A DNA stretch of 64,000 nt from UBA9676 sp035532275. Lineage in GTDB: Bacteria; Actinomycetota; Actinomycetes; Streptosporangiales; Streptosporangiaceae. Shown one piece after another: positions 16,311 through 24,207 of the stretch. The first letter of the stretch is position 1. The number at the start of each line of letters is the position of its first letter. The notes beneath the pieces are model-generated. The model searched no databases. It was not told the origin of the DNA and worked only from the letters and a program-made list of their open reading frames with translations. Made by a program: the position numbers and the translations under genes. The stretch covers positions 25,668 through 89,667 of the forward strand of contig DATKRG010000386.1 in the NCBI GenBank assembly GCA_035532275.1, read 5' to 3'.

Positions 16311-16474
16311 TGAAATGTGCGCGGCGCGCCACCCGGTTGTCAAGGTTCACGCGCAGGCAGGTACAGACGCCTCCCGGGCGCGGGCGCCGGCCCGGCCATT
16401 TCCCCCTACCGGGAGGCCACTGGTTTGTCGTCTCCCACAGGGACGGCACCCGATTCCGGCCTTATGCTGCGCTT

Positions 16475-17791
16475 GTGACCGACAACCCCCCGGCCGCGGG
16501 ACGGGCACTCGCACCCGGCCCAGCGCGCGACCTCGGCCGGGAGAACATGGTCCTGCGCGAGCTGGTGACGGTCTACCGGCAGTTGTCCGGCCTGGCGCTG
16601 CAGGACGCGGACCTGGCCAGCGTCACCCGGCTGCTCGCCGACCGGATCACGGCGACCGTGGCTGTGGTCAGCCCGGTGATGGACGTGATGGCCGCCGCCG
16701 CGCCGGGAGTGCCGCCGGAGAAGGCCGCCGTCATGGTCGCCGATGCCCTGGTCAACCCGCGGCTTGGCCAGGTGCTGCGGGCATCGCGGCAGGGCCACCG
16801 CTCGCTCTGGCTGCCCAGCGTCGGCGGGATGCCCGCGATCATCGTGGCGCCGATCCTGGTCGGGGACGAGGTGCCCGCCCACCTGATCACCCTCGACCCG
16901 CCGGAGCAGGGCGGCGGCGAGGACATGAACCTGCTGGTCACCGAGCACGCGGCCACGATCTGCGGGGTGATCCTGGGCCGCGAGCACGTGGTCGCGGCCG
17001 CCGCCCGCCGGGTGCGTGACGACCTGGTGGAGGGCCTGCTGCTGGGCCGGGGCCGGGACGACGCCGACACCGGGCGGTGGGCGGCGCATCTGGGGTATGA
17101 CCCCACGCGCGAGCACAACGTCGTGGTCGTCGCGTTCGACGTGCCCGCCCCGCGCATGCCCGAGGACGCCGACGCGCTCCGGCAGCGGGTCCGCGATGTC
17201 ATCGAGCATTTCTTCGCCACCCGCGCCCCGGATGTGATCATCTCGGCGCGGGAATCGGAAGTCGTGCTGGTGGCAGCCGGCACCGATCCGCAGCGGCTGG
17301 GGGCGACCTGCCTGACCCGGCTGGCGGAGCTGTTCCCGGACACCAAGGTCGTCATCGGCATCGGCGGCACCTGCCGCGACCCGCGCGAGATCACCCGGTC
17401 CTACGAGGAGGCGCACCGGACGATCGAGACCCTGCGCCGCATCGGCCGGACCGGCACCGTCACCGCCTTCGCCGATCTCGGCATCCACCGGCTGCTGCTG
17501 CAGGTGCCCGACCTGTCGGAGCTGCGGTCATTCGCCGCCGACGTGCTCGGCAGCCTGTCCCTGGGCGACCGCGAGCGGCGCGCCGAGTACCTGACGACGC
17601 TCGCCTGCTACCTGCGCGAGAACAGCAGCCCGCAGCGCGCCGCCCGGTTCCTGCACGTCCATCCCAACACCGTGGCCTACCGGATCAAGCGGATCGAGGA
17701 GATCACCGGGCTGGCGATGGACAACTACCGGGACCGGCTCACCACGCAGGTGGCGCTGGAGATCCTGGACGCGCTGGGGGATGAGCCATGA
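16475..17791 (+). CDS. PucR/CdaR-type transcriptional regulator
   Basis: Protein of 438 residues from GTG 16475. The C-terminal 60 residues are the PucR helix-turn-helix: LTTLACYLRENSSPQRAARF, LHVHPNTVAYRIKRIEEITG. The middle (VVVVAFDVPAP, VVIGIGGTCRDPREITRSYE) is the degenerate GGDEF-like domain of this family, and the N-terminal 190 residues look like a GAF-type sensor. Such proteins are usually activators of catabolic genes responding to a small ligand. It overlaps the homocysteine methyltransferase fusion by 4 bp and is divergent from the aldehyde dehydrogenase, so both may be its targets. The longer frame from 16232 crosses the operator-like repeats and is unlikely to be used. Confidence 0.85.
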   Translation: MTDNPPAAGRALAPGPARDLGRENMVLRELVTVYRQLSGLALQDADLASVTRLLADRITATVAVVSPVMDVMAAAAPGVPPEKAAVMVADALVNPRLGQVLRASRQGHRSLWLPSVGGMPAIIVAPILVGDEVPAHLITLDPPEQGGGEDMNLLVTEHAATICGVILGREHVVAAAARRVRDDLVEGLLLGRGRDDADTGRWAAHLGYDPTREHNVVVVAFDVPAPRMPEDADALRQRVRDVIEHFFATRAPDVIISARESEVVLVAAGTDPQRLGATCLTRLAELFPDTKVVIGIGGTCRDPREITRSYEEAHRTIETLRRIGRTGTVTAFADLGIHRLLLQVPDLSELRSFAADVLGSLSLGDRERRAEYLTTLACYLRENSSPQRAARFLHVHPNTVAYRIKRIEEITGLAMDNYRDRLTTQVALEILDALGDEP

Positions 17792-19653
17792 CCGGATTCA
17801 CCGACCTGCTCGGCCAGCGGCTGCTGGTCTGCGACGGGGCCATGGGCACCATGCTGCACGCGGCGGGATGCGCGCTCGACCGGGCGCTGCCCGAGGTCAA
17901 CCTGTCCGACCCCAAGCTGGTCGCCGCCATCCACGAGAGCTATCTCGCGGCAGGCGCCGACATCATCCAGACCAACACGTTCGGGGCAAACCGGCTGTGG
18001 CTGGCCGGTCACGGCTACCCCGACCAGGTGGAGGAGATCAACCGGGTCGCGGTCGGCATCGCCAGGGAGATGAGCGAGCGCAGCGGCCGTGAGGTCTTCG
18101 TGGCCGGCTCGGTCTCGCCCGCCGTGACAGCCCGGCGGCGGCGCCAGGTCGGTGCCGCCGAACGCCGGGCCGTGCTCGCCGAGCAGATCCAGGTACTCGC
18201 CGCCAGCGGCGTCGACCTGCTCATCCTGGAGACGTTCGGCTATCTCGACGAACTCGCCGAGGCGGTGGCGGTGGCCGTCGAGGTCTGCGACGTCCCCGTA
18301 GTGGCGCAGGCCACCTTCGCTGACGACGGGCGGACTCTCGGCGGGGAAACGCCGTACGAGGTCGTCTCGGTGCTCAGTGAGCTGCCCATCGCGATGCTCG
18401 GGACCAACTGCACCACCGGCCCCCAGCGCATGCTCGCCGTGGTGGAGGACCTGGTCCGGTTCAGCGCCGTGCCGGTGAGCGCGCAGCCGAACGCCGGCCA
18501 GCCGCGCAAGGTCGGCTACCGGCAGTTCGAGTTCAGCATCGACGCCAGCTATTTCGCCCGCTACCTGCGCCGGTTCGCGGAGGCGGGAGCGGCCATGGTC
18601 GGCGGCTGCTGCGGCACCACCCCGGGCCACATCGAGGCCGCCGCCGCCAGCCTGGCCGACCTGCCGGTGACGGGCGCCCGTGCCAGCACCCGGCCGCGGT
18701 CACGCCGGCCCGCCCGCGGTCAGGCGGGCGGGGCCACCGGTATCCTCGCCGCCCGGCTCGCCGCCCGCGATTTCGTGGTCGCGGCACAGCTCCCCGCCGC
18801 CGACGACGGTGCCGCCAGCCCGGCCGGCGGCCTGGCCGGCGGCCGGGCTGGCAGCTGGGCTGGCGGCACCGTGGCGGCCCTGCGCGGGCAGGGTGTGGAG
18901 CTGTTCGCGGTGGCCCCGCCGGACGGCCCCCGCGGCCACCGGGACTCACTCGGCATGGCGGTCCACCTGCAGCAGCACGGCGGCGTGGAAACCATCGTCA
19001 CGATGACGACGTGGGACAAGACCATCATGACGCTGCAGGCGGACCTGCTCGGCGCGCACGCGCTCGGCATCCGCAGCGTCATCTGCGAGACCGGGAACCC
19101 GCCGGTGCTGGGCGACTACCCGGCCGTGGACGGGATCTGGGACGTGGACTCGCTCGGCCTGGTCGCCCTGCTCGCGGGGCTGAACTGCGGCCAGGACCTG
19201 GACGGCCTGCCGCTAACCCCGGCCACCTCGTTCTGCATCGGGACCCGGATCAGCCTCGGTGCGGCCGATGGCGCGGCCGAGGCCGAGCGGGTCAGGGCCG
19301 AAGTGGCCGCCGGGGCGCACTTCCTCATCACCCGGCCGCAGTATGAGCTGGACTCGCTGCGCCAGCTGACCGCGGCGCTCGCGGGCACGCCGGTGCCGAT
19401 CCTGCTCACGGTCGCGCCGCTGCGCAGCTTCGAGGAGGCCGAGTATCTCGCCCATGAGGTGCCCGAGGTGACCATGCCCGGGGCGGCACTGCGCACCATG
19501 GAGCGGGCGGGGCTGGCCGGTGCCCGGGCGGCCGGCCTGGAACTGGCAGCCGACCTGCTCCGGGAGGCGCGGCCGCTGGTGGACGGCGTGGTACTGGCGG
19601 CACCCGAGGGTGACCCGGCCACGCTGGGCGCCCTGCTGGCCGCCAGTGCCTGA
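17788..19653 (+). CDS. Bifunctional homocysteine S-methyltransferase / methylenetetrahydrofolate reductase
   Basis: Protein of 621 residues. Residues 1-300 are a homocysteine methyltransferase barrel: LLVCDGAMGTMLHAAG, ADIIQTNTFGANRL, and zinc cysteines at about 208 (LGTNCTTGP) and 274/275 (VGGCCGTTPGH). A low-complexity Ala/Gly/Arg linker leads to an MTHFR domain (about 320-610): GVETIVTMTTWDKTIMTLQA, LGIRSVICETGNPPVLGDYP, HFLITRPQYELDSL. The fusion occurs in other bacteria and couples methyl-THF formation to methionine. The MTHFR domain has MTTWDK where MetF has a TCRDRN-type motif, as in other fusions. The start ATG 17788 overlaps the regulator stop. It is a second methylene-THF route besides the 9061-10682 pair. 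Confidence 0.88.
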   Translation: MTGFTDLLGQRLLVCDGAMGTMLHAAGCALDRALPEVNLSDPKLVAAIHESYLAAGADIIQTNTFGANRLWLAGHGYPDQVEEINRVAVGIAREMSERSGREVFVAGSVSPAVTARRRRQVGAAERRAVLAEQIQVLAASGVDLLILETFGYLDELAEAVAVAVEVCDVPVVAQATFADDGRTLGGETPYEVVSVLSELPIAMLGTNCTTGPQRMLAVVEDLVRFSAVPVSAQPNAGQPRKVGYRQFEFSIDASYFARYLRRFAEAGAAMVGGCCGTTPGHIEAAAASLADLPVTGARASTRPRSRRPARGQAGGATGILAARLAARDFVVAAQLPAADDGAASPAGGLAGGRAGSWAGGTVAALRGQGVELFAVAPPDGPRGHRDSLGMAVHLQQHGGVETIVTMTTWDKTIMTLQADLLGAHALGIRSVICETGNPPVLGDYPAVDGIWDVDSLGLVALLAGLNCGQDLDGLPLTPATSFCIGTRISLGAADGAAEAERVRAEVAAGAHFLITRPQYELDSLRQLTAALAGTPVPILLTVAPLRSFEEAEYLAHEVPEVTMPGAALRTMERAGLAGARAAGLELAADLLREARPLVDGVVLAAPEGDPATLGALLAASA

Positions 19654-19721
19654 AAAATTGCCGTGACCAGCGGCAGGAAACCCGGCGGGGACTTGCGCAC
19701 ACGGGTCGTTGCCGGAGCACA

Positions 19722-19970
19722 ATGGTGCGGGTGGGACGTTGTGGGATATGCCGTAGCGGGCGGCGGGGCCATACCGCATGCTGTACCGCACCCGCAGGGA
19801 CCGGTCACCGCCAGGCCGCCCGCCTGCCCGGTGACAGGCATGTCTGTGACAAGCAGGGCTGTAAGAATCAGGGCTGTGATAAGTACGGCTGTGATAAGTA
19901 CGGCTGTGACAAGCACGGCTGTGACAAGCACGGCTTTCGGAAACAGGTCGTCGCAAGCTACGGAGGCTAG
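19722..19970 (+). CDS. Possible small cysteine-rich repeat peptide (CDKYG/CDKHG repeats)
   Basis: An 82-codon open frame from ATG 19722 (GGAG 6 nt upstream), ending one base before the start of the molybdenum hydroxylase gene. Its second half is a five-residue repeat, CDKQG, CKNQG, CDKYG twice, CDKHG twice, encoded by 15 bp DNA repeats at about 19850-19930. Several more cysteines lie in the N-terminal half (CGIC, ACC). The repeats stay in frame, and in this window such repeats are mostly inside real genes, which favours coding. Two other frames are also open over the repeat, and I know no family, so it could equally be a non-coding repeat in a 317 bp gap. A peptide precursor or metal-binding peptide is a guess. 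Confidence 0.3.
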   Translation: MVRVGRCGICRSGRRGHTACCTAPAGTGHRQAARLPGDRHVCDKQGCKNQGCDKYGCDKYGCDKHGCDKHGFRKQVVASYGG

Positions 19971-22277
19971 ATGAGCATCCTGGGTACCCGGGTTGTGCGG
20001 ACCGAGGACCCGCGCCTGCTGACCGCCGGCGGCACCTATGTGGATGACCTCAGGGTGCCGGAACTGGCGGGAGCGGCGCGGGTCACCTTCGTCCGCAGCC
20101 CCTTCGGGCACGCAATGATCACCGGCATCGACGCTTCAGCCGCGCTGGCGGCGCCGGGTGTGGTCGCCGTGCTGACCTTCCAGGACATCAACGACATCCC
20201 CCCGCCGCCACCGCCGCCGGAGGGGGGCCCGCCCCCGGGCAGCGAGGCCGCTCCCCTGCCGCTGGGCGGGGTGTGGCAGGAGCCGCTGCTGGCGGTGGAC
20301 CGGGTGCGGTACGTGGGCGAGCCGGTGGCCATCGTCATCACCGACGAGACCTACCAGGGCGAGGATGCCGCCGAACTGGTCTCGGTGGACTATGACCCGC
20401 TGCCCGCGGTCGTGGGCGTCGGTAAGGCGCTGAGCGGCGACACGCTGCTCTTCCCGGACGCCGGGTCGAATATCCCCGTGGACCACGCCGCGGGCGACAC
20501 CGCGTTCGAGGGCTGTGACGTGGTGGTCGAGCGGGAGATCATGAACCAGCGGGTCGCGCCGGTGCCGCTGGAGGGCCGCGCCACCGCCGCCGTGTGGGCG
20601 GACGGCAAGCTGACGGTCTGGGTGAGCACGCAGAACGCGCAGATCAGCCGGTTCATCCTGGCCGGCGCGTTCGGGCTCAACCCCGATGCGATCCGGGTCG
20701 TCGCCCCGGACGTGGGCGGCGGGTTCGGCGCCAAGGTCGGCCTCGACCGGGACGCCATCACCGTCGCCTGGGCAGCCAGGCACATCGGCCGGGCCCTGCG
20801 CTGGGTGGAGACCCGCAGTGAGAACCTGACCGGCATGACGCACGGGCGCGCCCAGCGGCACAGCATCAAGATCGGCGGGACCAGGGACGGGCGGGTGCTC
20901 GCCTACCGGCTCGATGTCGTGCAGGACACGGGGGCCTACTCACGGATGGGCGGCTTCCTGCCCACCCTCACCAACCTGATGGCGGCCGGGCCCTACGACA
21001 TCGCTCACGTCGAGGCCGGGTACCGGGTGGTGGTGACCAACACCACGCCGATCTCCGCCTACCGTGGCGCCGGGCGCCCCGAGGCCACGGCCGCGATCGA
21101 GCGGGCGATGGACCTGTTCGCGGCCGAGATCGGGATGGACCCGGCCGCGGTACGGCGGAAGAACCTGGTGCCGTCGGACAAGTTCCCGTACCAGACCCCC
21201 TGCGGGGCGACCTACGACACCGGCGACTACATCGGGGCGCTGGACAAGGTGCTGGCCGGCGCGGGCTATGACGAGCTGCGGGCCGAGCAGGCACGCCGGC
21301 GGGAGCGCGGTGACGTAGTCCAGCTCGGTATCGGCGTGGCCAGCTACGTGGAGATCACCGCGGCCGACGCGGACGGCGGTGAGACGGCGCGGGTGGAGGT
21401 GCACGATGACGGCACCGCCATGGTCTACACCGGCAGCTCCGCGCACGGCCAGGGACACCACACCGCCTGGGCCATGATCGTCGAGGCTGACCTGGGTATC
21501 CCGATGGCCAAGGTCACCGTGAAGCACGGTGACACCGACGAGATCCCGCTGGGCACCGGCACGTATGGGTCGCGCTCGCTGCAGCTCGGCGGGGTCGCCG
21601 TGCACCGGGCCAATCTGGAAGTCAAGGAGCAGGCCCGCAAGCTGGCGGCGGAGATGATGGAGGCCAGCGAGGCCGACCTGGAGCTCAACACCGATTCCGG
21701 GCTCTGGCAGGTCCGCGGTGACCCGGGATCCAGCCGGACCTGGGCTGACGTGGCCAGCCACGCCGGGGCCGAGGGCCTGACGGCCTTCGTCCACTACACC
21801 GATGGCGCGCCGACGTTCCCGTTCGGCTCCCACGTCGCCGTCGCGGAGGTGGACACCGAGACCGGTAAGGTCACCCTGGTACGGCACGTAACTGTGGACG
21901 ACGCTGGCACGGTGCTCAACCCGGTGCTGACCGAGGGCCAGCGGCATGGCGGCATCGCCCAGGGAGTGGCGCAGGCGCTGCTGGAGGAGATGATCTACGA
22001 CGCCGACGGCAACCCGCTCACCGGGACGCTCGCGGACTACGCCGCCATCTCCGCCACGGAGCTGCCGAGCTTTGAGTTGCTGGTGAGTGAGACACCGGCC
22101 ACCATCAACCCGCTGGGGGCCAAGGGAATCGGCGAGGCCGGCACGATCGGTGCCACCCCGGCCATGCAGAGCGCCGTCATCGACGCGGTCAGCCACCTCG
22201 GTGTCCGCCACATCGACATGCCGACCACACCAGCGCGGGTGTGGGCCGCGATCAGCGAAGCGAGGAACAGCCAGTGA
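19971..22277 (+). CDS. Molybdenum hydroxylase large subunit, form II CO-dehydrogenase-like (CoxL/XDH family)
   Basis: Protein of 768 residues, the molybdopterin-binding subunit. It begins GTRVVRTEDPRLLTAGGTYV; VVAPDVGGGFGAKVGLDRDA is a cofactor-binding loop, ISAYRGAGRPEATAAIERAM carries the active-site loop, and GAKGIGEAGTIGATPAM holds the catalytic Glu. AYRGAGR marks form II (BMS-type) proteins rather than true CO dehydrogenase (AYRCSFR), so the substrate is probably an aldehyde, N-heterocycle or other organic compound. A run of proline near residue 78 lies in an N-terminal loop. GGAGG precedes ATG 19971. The gene order large-small-medium, with 4 bp overlaps, differs from the common M-S-L order. 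Confidence 0.9.
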   Translation: MSILGTRVVRTEDPRLLTAGGTYVDDLRVPELAGAARVTFVRSPFGHAMITGIDASAALAAPGVVAVLTFQDINDIPPPPPPPEGGPPPGSEAAPLPLGGVWQEPLLAVDRVRYVGEPVAIVITDETYQGEDAAELVSVDYDPLPAVVGVGKALSGDTLLFPDAGSNIPVDHAAGDTAFEGCDVVVEREIMNQRVAPVPLEGRATAAVWADGKLTVWVSTQNAQISRFILAGAFGLNPDAIRVVAPDVGGGFGAKVGLDRDAITVAWAARHIGRALRWVETRSENLTGMTHGRAQRHSIKIGGTRDGRVLAYRLDVVQDTGAYSRMGGFLPTLTNLMAAGPYDIAHVEAGYRVVVTNTTPISAYRGAGRPEATAAIERAMDLFAAEIGMDPAAVRRKNLVPSDKFPYQTPCGATYDTGDYIGALDKVLAGAGYDELRAEQARRRERGDVVQLGIGVASYVEITAADADGGETARVEVHDDGTAMVYTGSSAHGQGHHTAWAMIVEADLGIPMAKVTVKHGDTDEIPLGTGTYGSRSLQLGGVAVHRANLEVKEQARKLAAEMMEASEADLELNTDSGLWQVRGDPGSSRTWADVASHAGAEGLTAFVHYTDGAPTFPFGSHVAVAEVDTETGKVTLVRHVTVDDAGTVLNPVLTEGQRHGGIAQGVAQALLEEMIYDADGNPLTGTLADYAAISATELPSFELLVSETPATINPLGAKGIGEAGTIGATPAMQSAVIDAVSHLGVRHIDMPTTPARVWAAISEARNSQ

Positions 22278-22753
22278 AGGTGAGTATGACCGTCAACGGC
22301 AGCGCGGTCACCGCGGAGGTGGCGGACCGCACCCTGCTGGTCCACTTCCTGCGCGATGTGGCAGGCCTGACCGCGACCAACATCGGCTGTGACACCACGT
22401 CATGCGGGGCCTGCACGGTCCTGCTGGACGGGCAGTCGGTGAAGTCGTGCACGGTACTGGCCGCCCAGGCCGAAGGCCGTGAGGTGACCACGCTGGAGGG
22501 TCTCGCCGCCGCCGGCGGCGAGATGCACCCGGTCCAGCAGGCCTTCCACGCCGAGCACGGGCTGCAATGCGGGTTCTGCACCCCGGGCATGGTGATGGCG
22601 GCAGTCTCGCTGCTCGCCGAGAATCCCCACCCCACTGAGGAGCAGGTGCGCACCGGCCTGGAAGGCAACCTGTGCCGGTGCACCGGCTACCACAACATCG
22701 TCCGGGCTGTGCTCGCCGCGTCCGGCCAGGCCGAAGGGCAGGACAGCCAGTGA
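22274..22753 (+). CDS. Molybdenum hydroxylase small (2Fe-2S) subunit
   Basis: Protein of 159 residues from GTG 22274, overlapping the large-subunit stop. The plant-type [2Fe-2S] cluster is GCDTTSCGACTVLLDG with Cys further on (VKSC); the second cluster is QCGFCTPGM with NLCRCTGYHNI. It transfers electrons from the molybdenum centre to FAD on the medium subunit. Length and motifs are normal for the family. A longer frame from 22241 is only a shadow inside the large-subunit gene. Confidence 0.92.
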   Translation: MKVSMTVNGSAVTAEVADRTLLVHFLRDVAGLTATNIGCDTTSCGACTVLLDGQSVKSCTVLAAQAEGREVTTLEGLAAAGGEMHPVQQAFHAEHGLQCGFCTPGMVMAAVSLLAENPHPTEEQVRTGLEGNLCRCTGYHNIVRAVLAASGQAEGQDSQ

Positions 22754-23568
22754 TCCCGGCAGCCTTCACCTACAAGCGGGCCTGGTCGGTGGACGAGGCC
22801 CTGGACCTGGCTGCCCAGGGCGGCGAGGACGCGAAGTTCCTGGCCGGCGGGCATTCGCTGCTGCCGCTGATGAAGCTGCGGCTGGCGGTGCCGGAGACCC
22901 TGGTGGACATCGGCCGGCTCGCGGAGCTGTCGTCCGTCCGGGACGAGGGCAGCTACATCGCGGTGGGGGCGCTCACCACCCACCACGACCTTGCCACCTC
23001 CGGCCTGCTGGGGCAGGAACTGCCGTTGCTGGCCCATGCCGCGGGCGAGGTCGGTGACCCGCAGGTGCGGCACCGGGGCACGATCGGCGGCTCACTGGTG
23101 CACGCCGACCCCGCGGCCGACCTGCCGGCGGTGATCCTGGCGCTGGATGCCACCCTGGTCGCGCGCGGGCCCGGCGGCAGCCGGGAGATCGCGGCCGCGG
23201 ACTTCTTCCACGGCCTGTTCGAGACCGCCCTGGCACCTGGCGAGCTGCTCACCGAGATCCGCATCCCCAAGCCGGCCCAGGCCGGGTGGGCGTTCCAGAA
23301 GTTCACCAAGCGCGCCATCGACTGGGCGATCGTCGGCGTCGCGGTGCAGGGCGACGCGGTGGCACTGGTCAACATGGGGCAGACGCCGGTACGGGCGGCC
23401 GCGGTCGAGCAGGCGCTGGCCAGTGGCGCGGCGCCGGATACGGCGGCCGCGCATGCCGCCGACGGGACCAGCGCGCCCGAGGACATCAATGCCGACCGGG
23501 GATACCGCGAGCACCTGGCACGGGTCCTGGTGGGCCGCGCGCTGGCGGAGTCACGCTCGCGGTCCTGA
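22750..23568 (+). CDS. Molybdenum hydroxylase medium (FAD-binding) subunit
   Basis: Protein of 272 residues from GTG 22750 (4 bp overlap with the 2Fe-2S gene). FAD-binding motifs are FLAGGHSLLPLMKLRLA and RGTIGGSLVHADPAADLPAV; a CO-dehydrogenase-flavoprotein C-terminal domain follows (GWAFQKFTKRAIDWAIVGVA). It is the last gene of the L-S-M operon and is followed by a strong hairpin. No maturation genes such as a CoxD or CoxG homologue lie in the window. Confidence 0.9.
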   Translation: MIPAAFTYKRAWSVDEALDLAAQGGEDAKFLAGGHSLLPLMKLRLAVPETLVDIGRLAELSSVRDEGSYIAVGALTTHHDLATSGLLGQELPLLAHAAGEVGDPQVRHRGTIGGSLVHADPAADLPAVILALDATLVARGPGGSREIAAADFFHGLFETALAPGELLTEIRIPKPAQAGWAFQKFTKRAIDWAIVGVAVQGDAVALVNMGQTPVRAAAVEQALASGAAPDTAAAHAADGTSAPEDINADRGYREHLARVLVGRALAESRSRS

Positions 23569-23586
23569 GCGCCAGGCGATCAGCGT

Positions 23587-23614
23587 GTGCCGGCCAGCGT
23601 CTGCTGGCCGGCAC
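23587..23614. terminator. Bidirectional terminator hairpin between the molybdenum hydroxylase operon and mftB
   Basis: GTGCCGGCCAGC at 23587-23598 and GCTGGCCGGCAC at 23603-23614 form a perfect 12 bp stem with a 4 nt loop (GTCT). It lies between convergent genes, 19 bp after the FAD-subunit stop and 6 bp from the mftB stop, as expected for a shared terminator. Confidence 0.75.
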
Positions 23615-23620
23615 GGCTGT

Positions 23621-23884
23621 TCAGCGAGGCCGGATCACGCCGGAGGCCAGCAGGCTGGTCAGCGCCTGCTCGCACGATGGCCGGCGTGGTCCGGGTACGC
23701 ACGCGGCCAGGGCTTCGGCGGCGCTCGGGAAGTCACCGAGGGACTCCACCAGGGCGACCAGGTCCGGCGCCTTGAGGAAGACGAGGCGGCGGTTCCCATA
23801 GTGGTAGGCCAGGCCGCCGAACGCCTCCGGCCGGATGGCCACCTGGGGATGCTTCTCGTACGCGCGGGCCGGGTCAAACTCCAT
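23621..23884 (-). CDS. mftB: Mycofactocin precursor-peptide chaperone MftB
   Basis: Protein of 87 residues starting 3 bp after the mftA stop. The sequence (HPQVAIRPEAFGGLAYHYGN, RRLVFLKAPDLVALVESLGD, LTSLLASGVI) matches the RRE-type MftB proteins that hold the MftA peptide for the radical-SAM maturase MftC. A PqqD-like fold is expected. The maturase normally follows mftB directly; here the next DNA on this strand is the terminator and the end of the convergent hydroxylase operon, so mftC must be elsewhere or lost. Translation probably depends on coupling to mftA, since no clear ribosome-binding site precedes its ATG. Confidence 0.9.
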   Translation of the reverse strand: MEFDPARAYEKHPQVAIRPEAFGGLAYHYGNRRLVFLKAPDLVALVESLGDFPSAAEALAACVPGPRRPSCEQALTSLLASGVIRPR

Positions 23885-23887
23885 GGG

Positions 23888-24076
23888 TCAGTAGACGCCG
23901 CACATCCCATCGATGGAGATCTCCTCGACCAGCAGTTCCTCCGTGTCATCGAGACCAGCTCCATCGATGCCCGTGTCATCGAGACCCGTGTCATCGAGAC
24001 CAGCGCCATCGAGACCGGTGTCCTGGGCAGCGTCAGCTGCCGGCACAGTCACCGCGCTGTCATTCTCCACGGTCAC
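23888..24076 (-). CDS. mftA: Mycofactocin precursor peptide MftA, with internal pentapeptide repeats
   Basis: Peptide of 62 residues from GTG 24076 (GGAAGG about 9 nt upstream); ATG 24118 would add 14 residues. The C-terminus, EELLVEEISIDGMCGVY, is the diagnostic MftA core, in which the terminal Val-Tyr pair is converted by MftC into the redox cofactor mycofactocin. The leader is longer than usual (typical peptides are 30-50 residues) because of a five-residue repeat, DTGLD, GAGLD, DTGLD, DTGID, GAGLD, encoded by 15 bp DNA repeats. The repeats add acidic residues upstream of the recognition helix. The gene is co-directional with mftB and divergent from the mftF glycosyltransferase. Confidence 0.9.
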   Translation of the reverse strand: MTVENDSAVTVPAADAAQDTGLDGAGLDDTGLDDTGIDGAGLDDTEELLVEEISIDGMCGVY

Positions 24077-24207
24077 GAGGGGACCACCTTCCGCCCAGCC
24101 GCCCAGCGGCGCCAGCATCGTCTCCGCGAGCAGTGTGACACGGCCACACGCCGCGGGCTATGTCCCGGCCAGCAAATCCGCACCGGCCCGGTGTGCGGCG
24201 GCCACGA

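Noticed and set aside
16232..16474. Longer N-terminus for the PucR-type regulator
   Set aside because: It would run through the operator-like repeats and has no similarity to the family; GTG 16475 fits the start of the sensor domain better.
19663..19974. Alternative frame reading AVISTAVISTA across the same 15 bp repeats
   Set aside because: No ribosome-binding site; the repeat stays open in several frames, so openness alone is not evidence of coding. The CDKYG frame is kept only as a low-confidence call.
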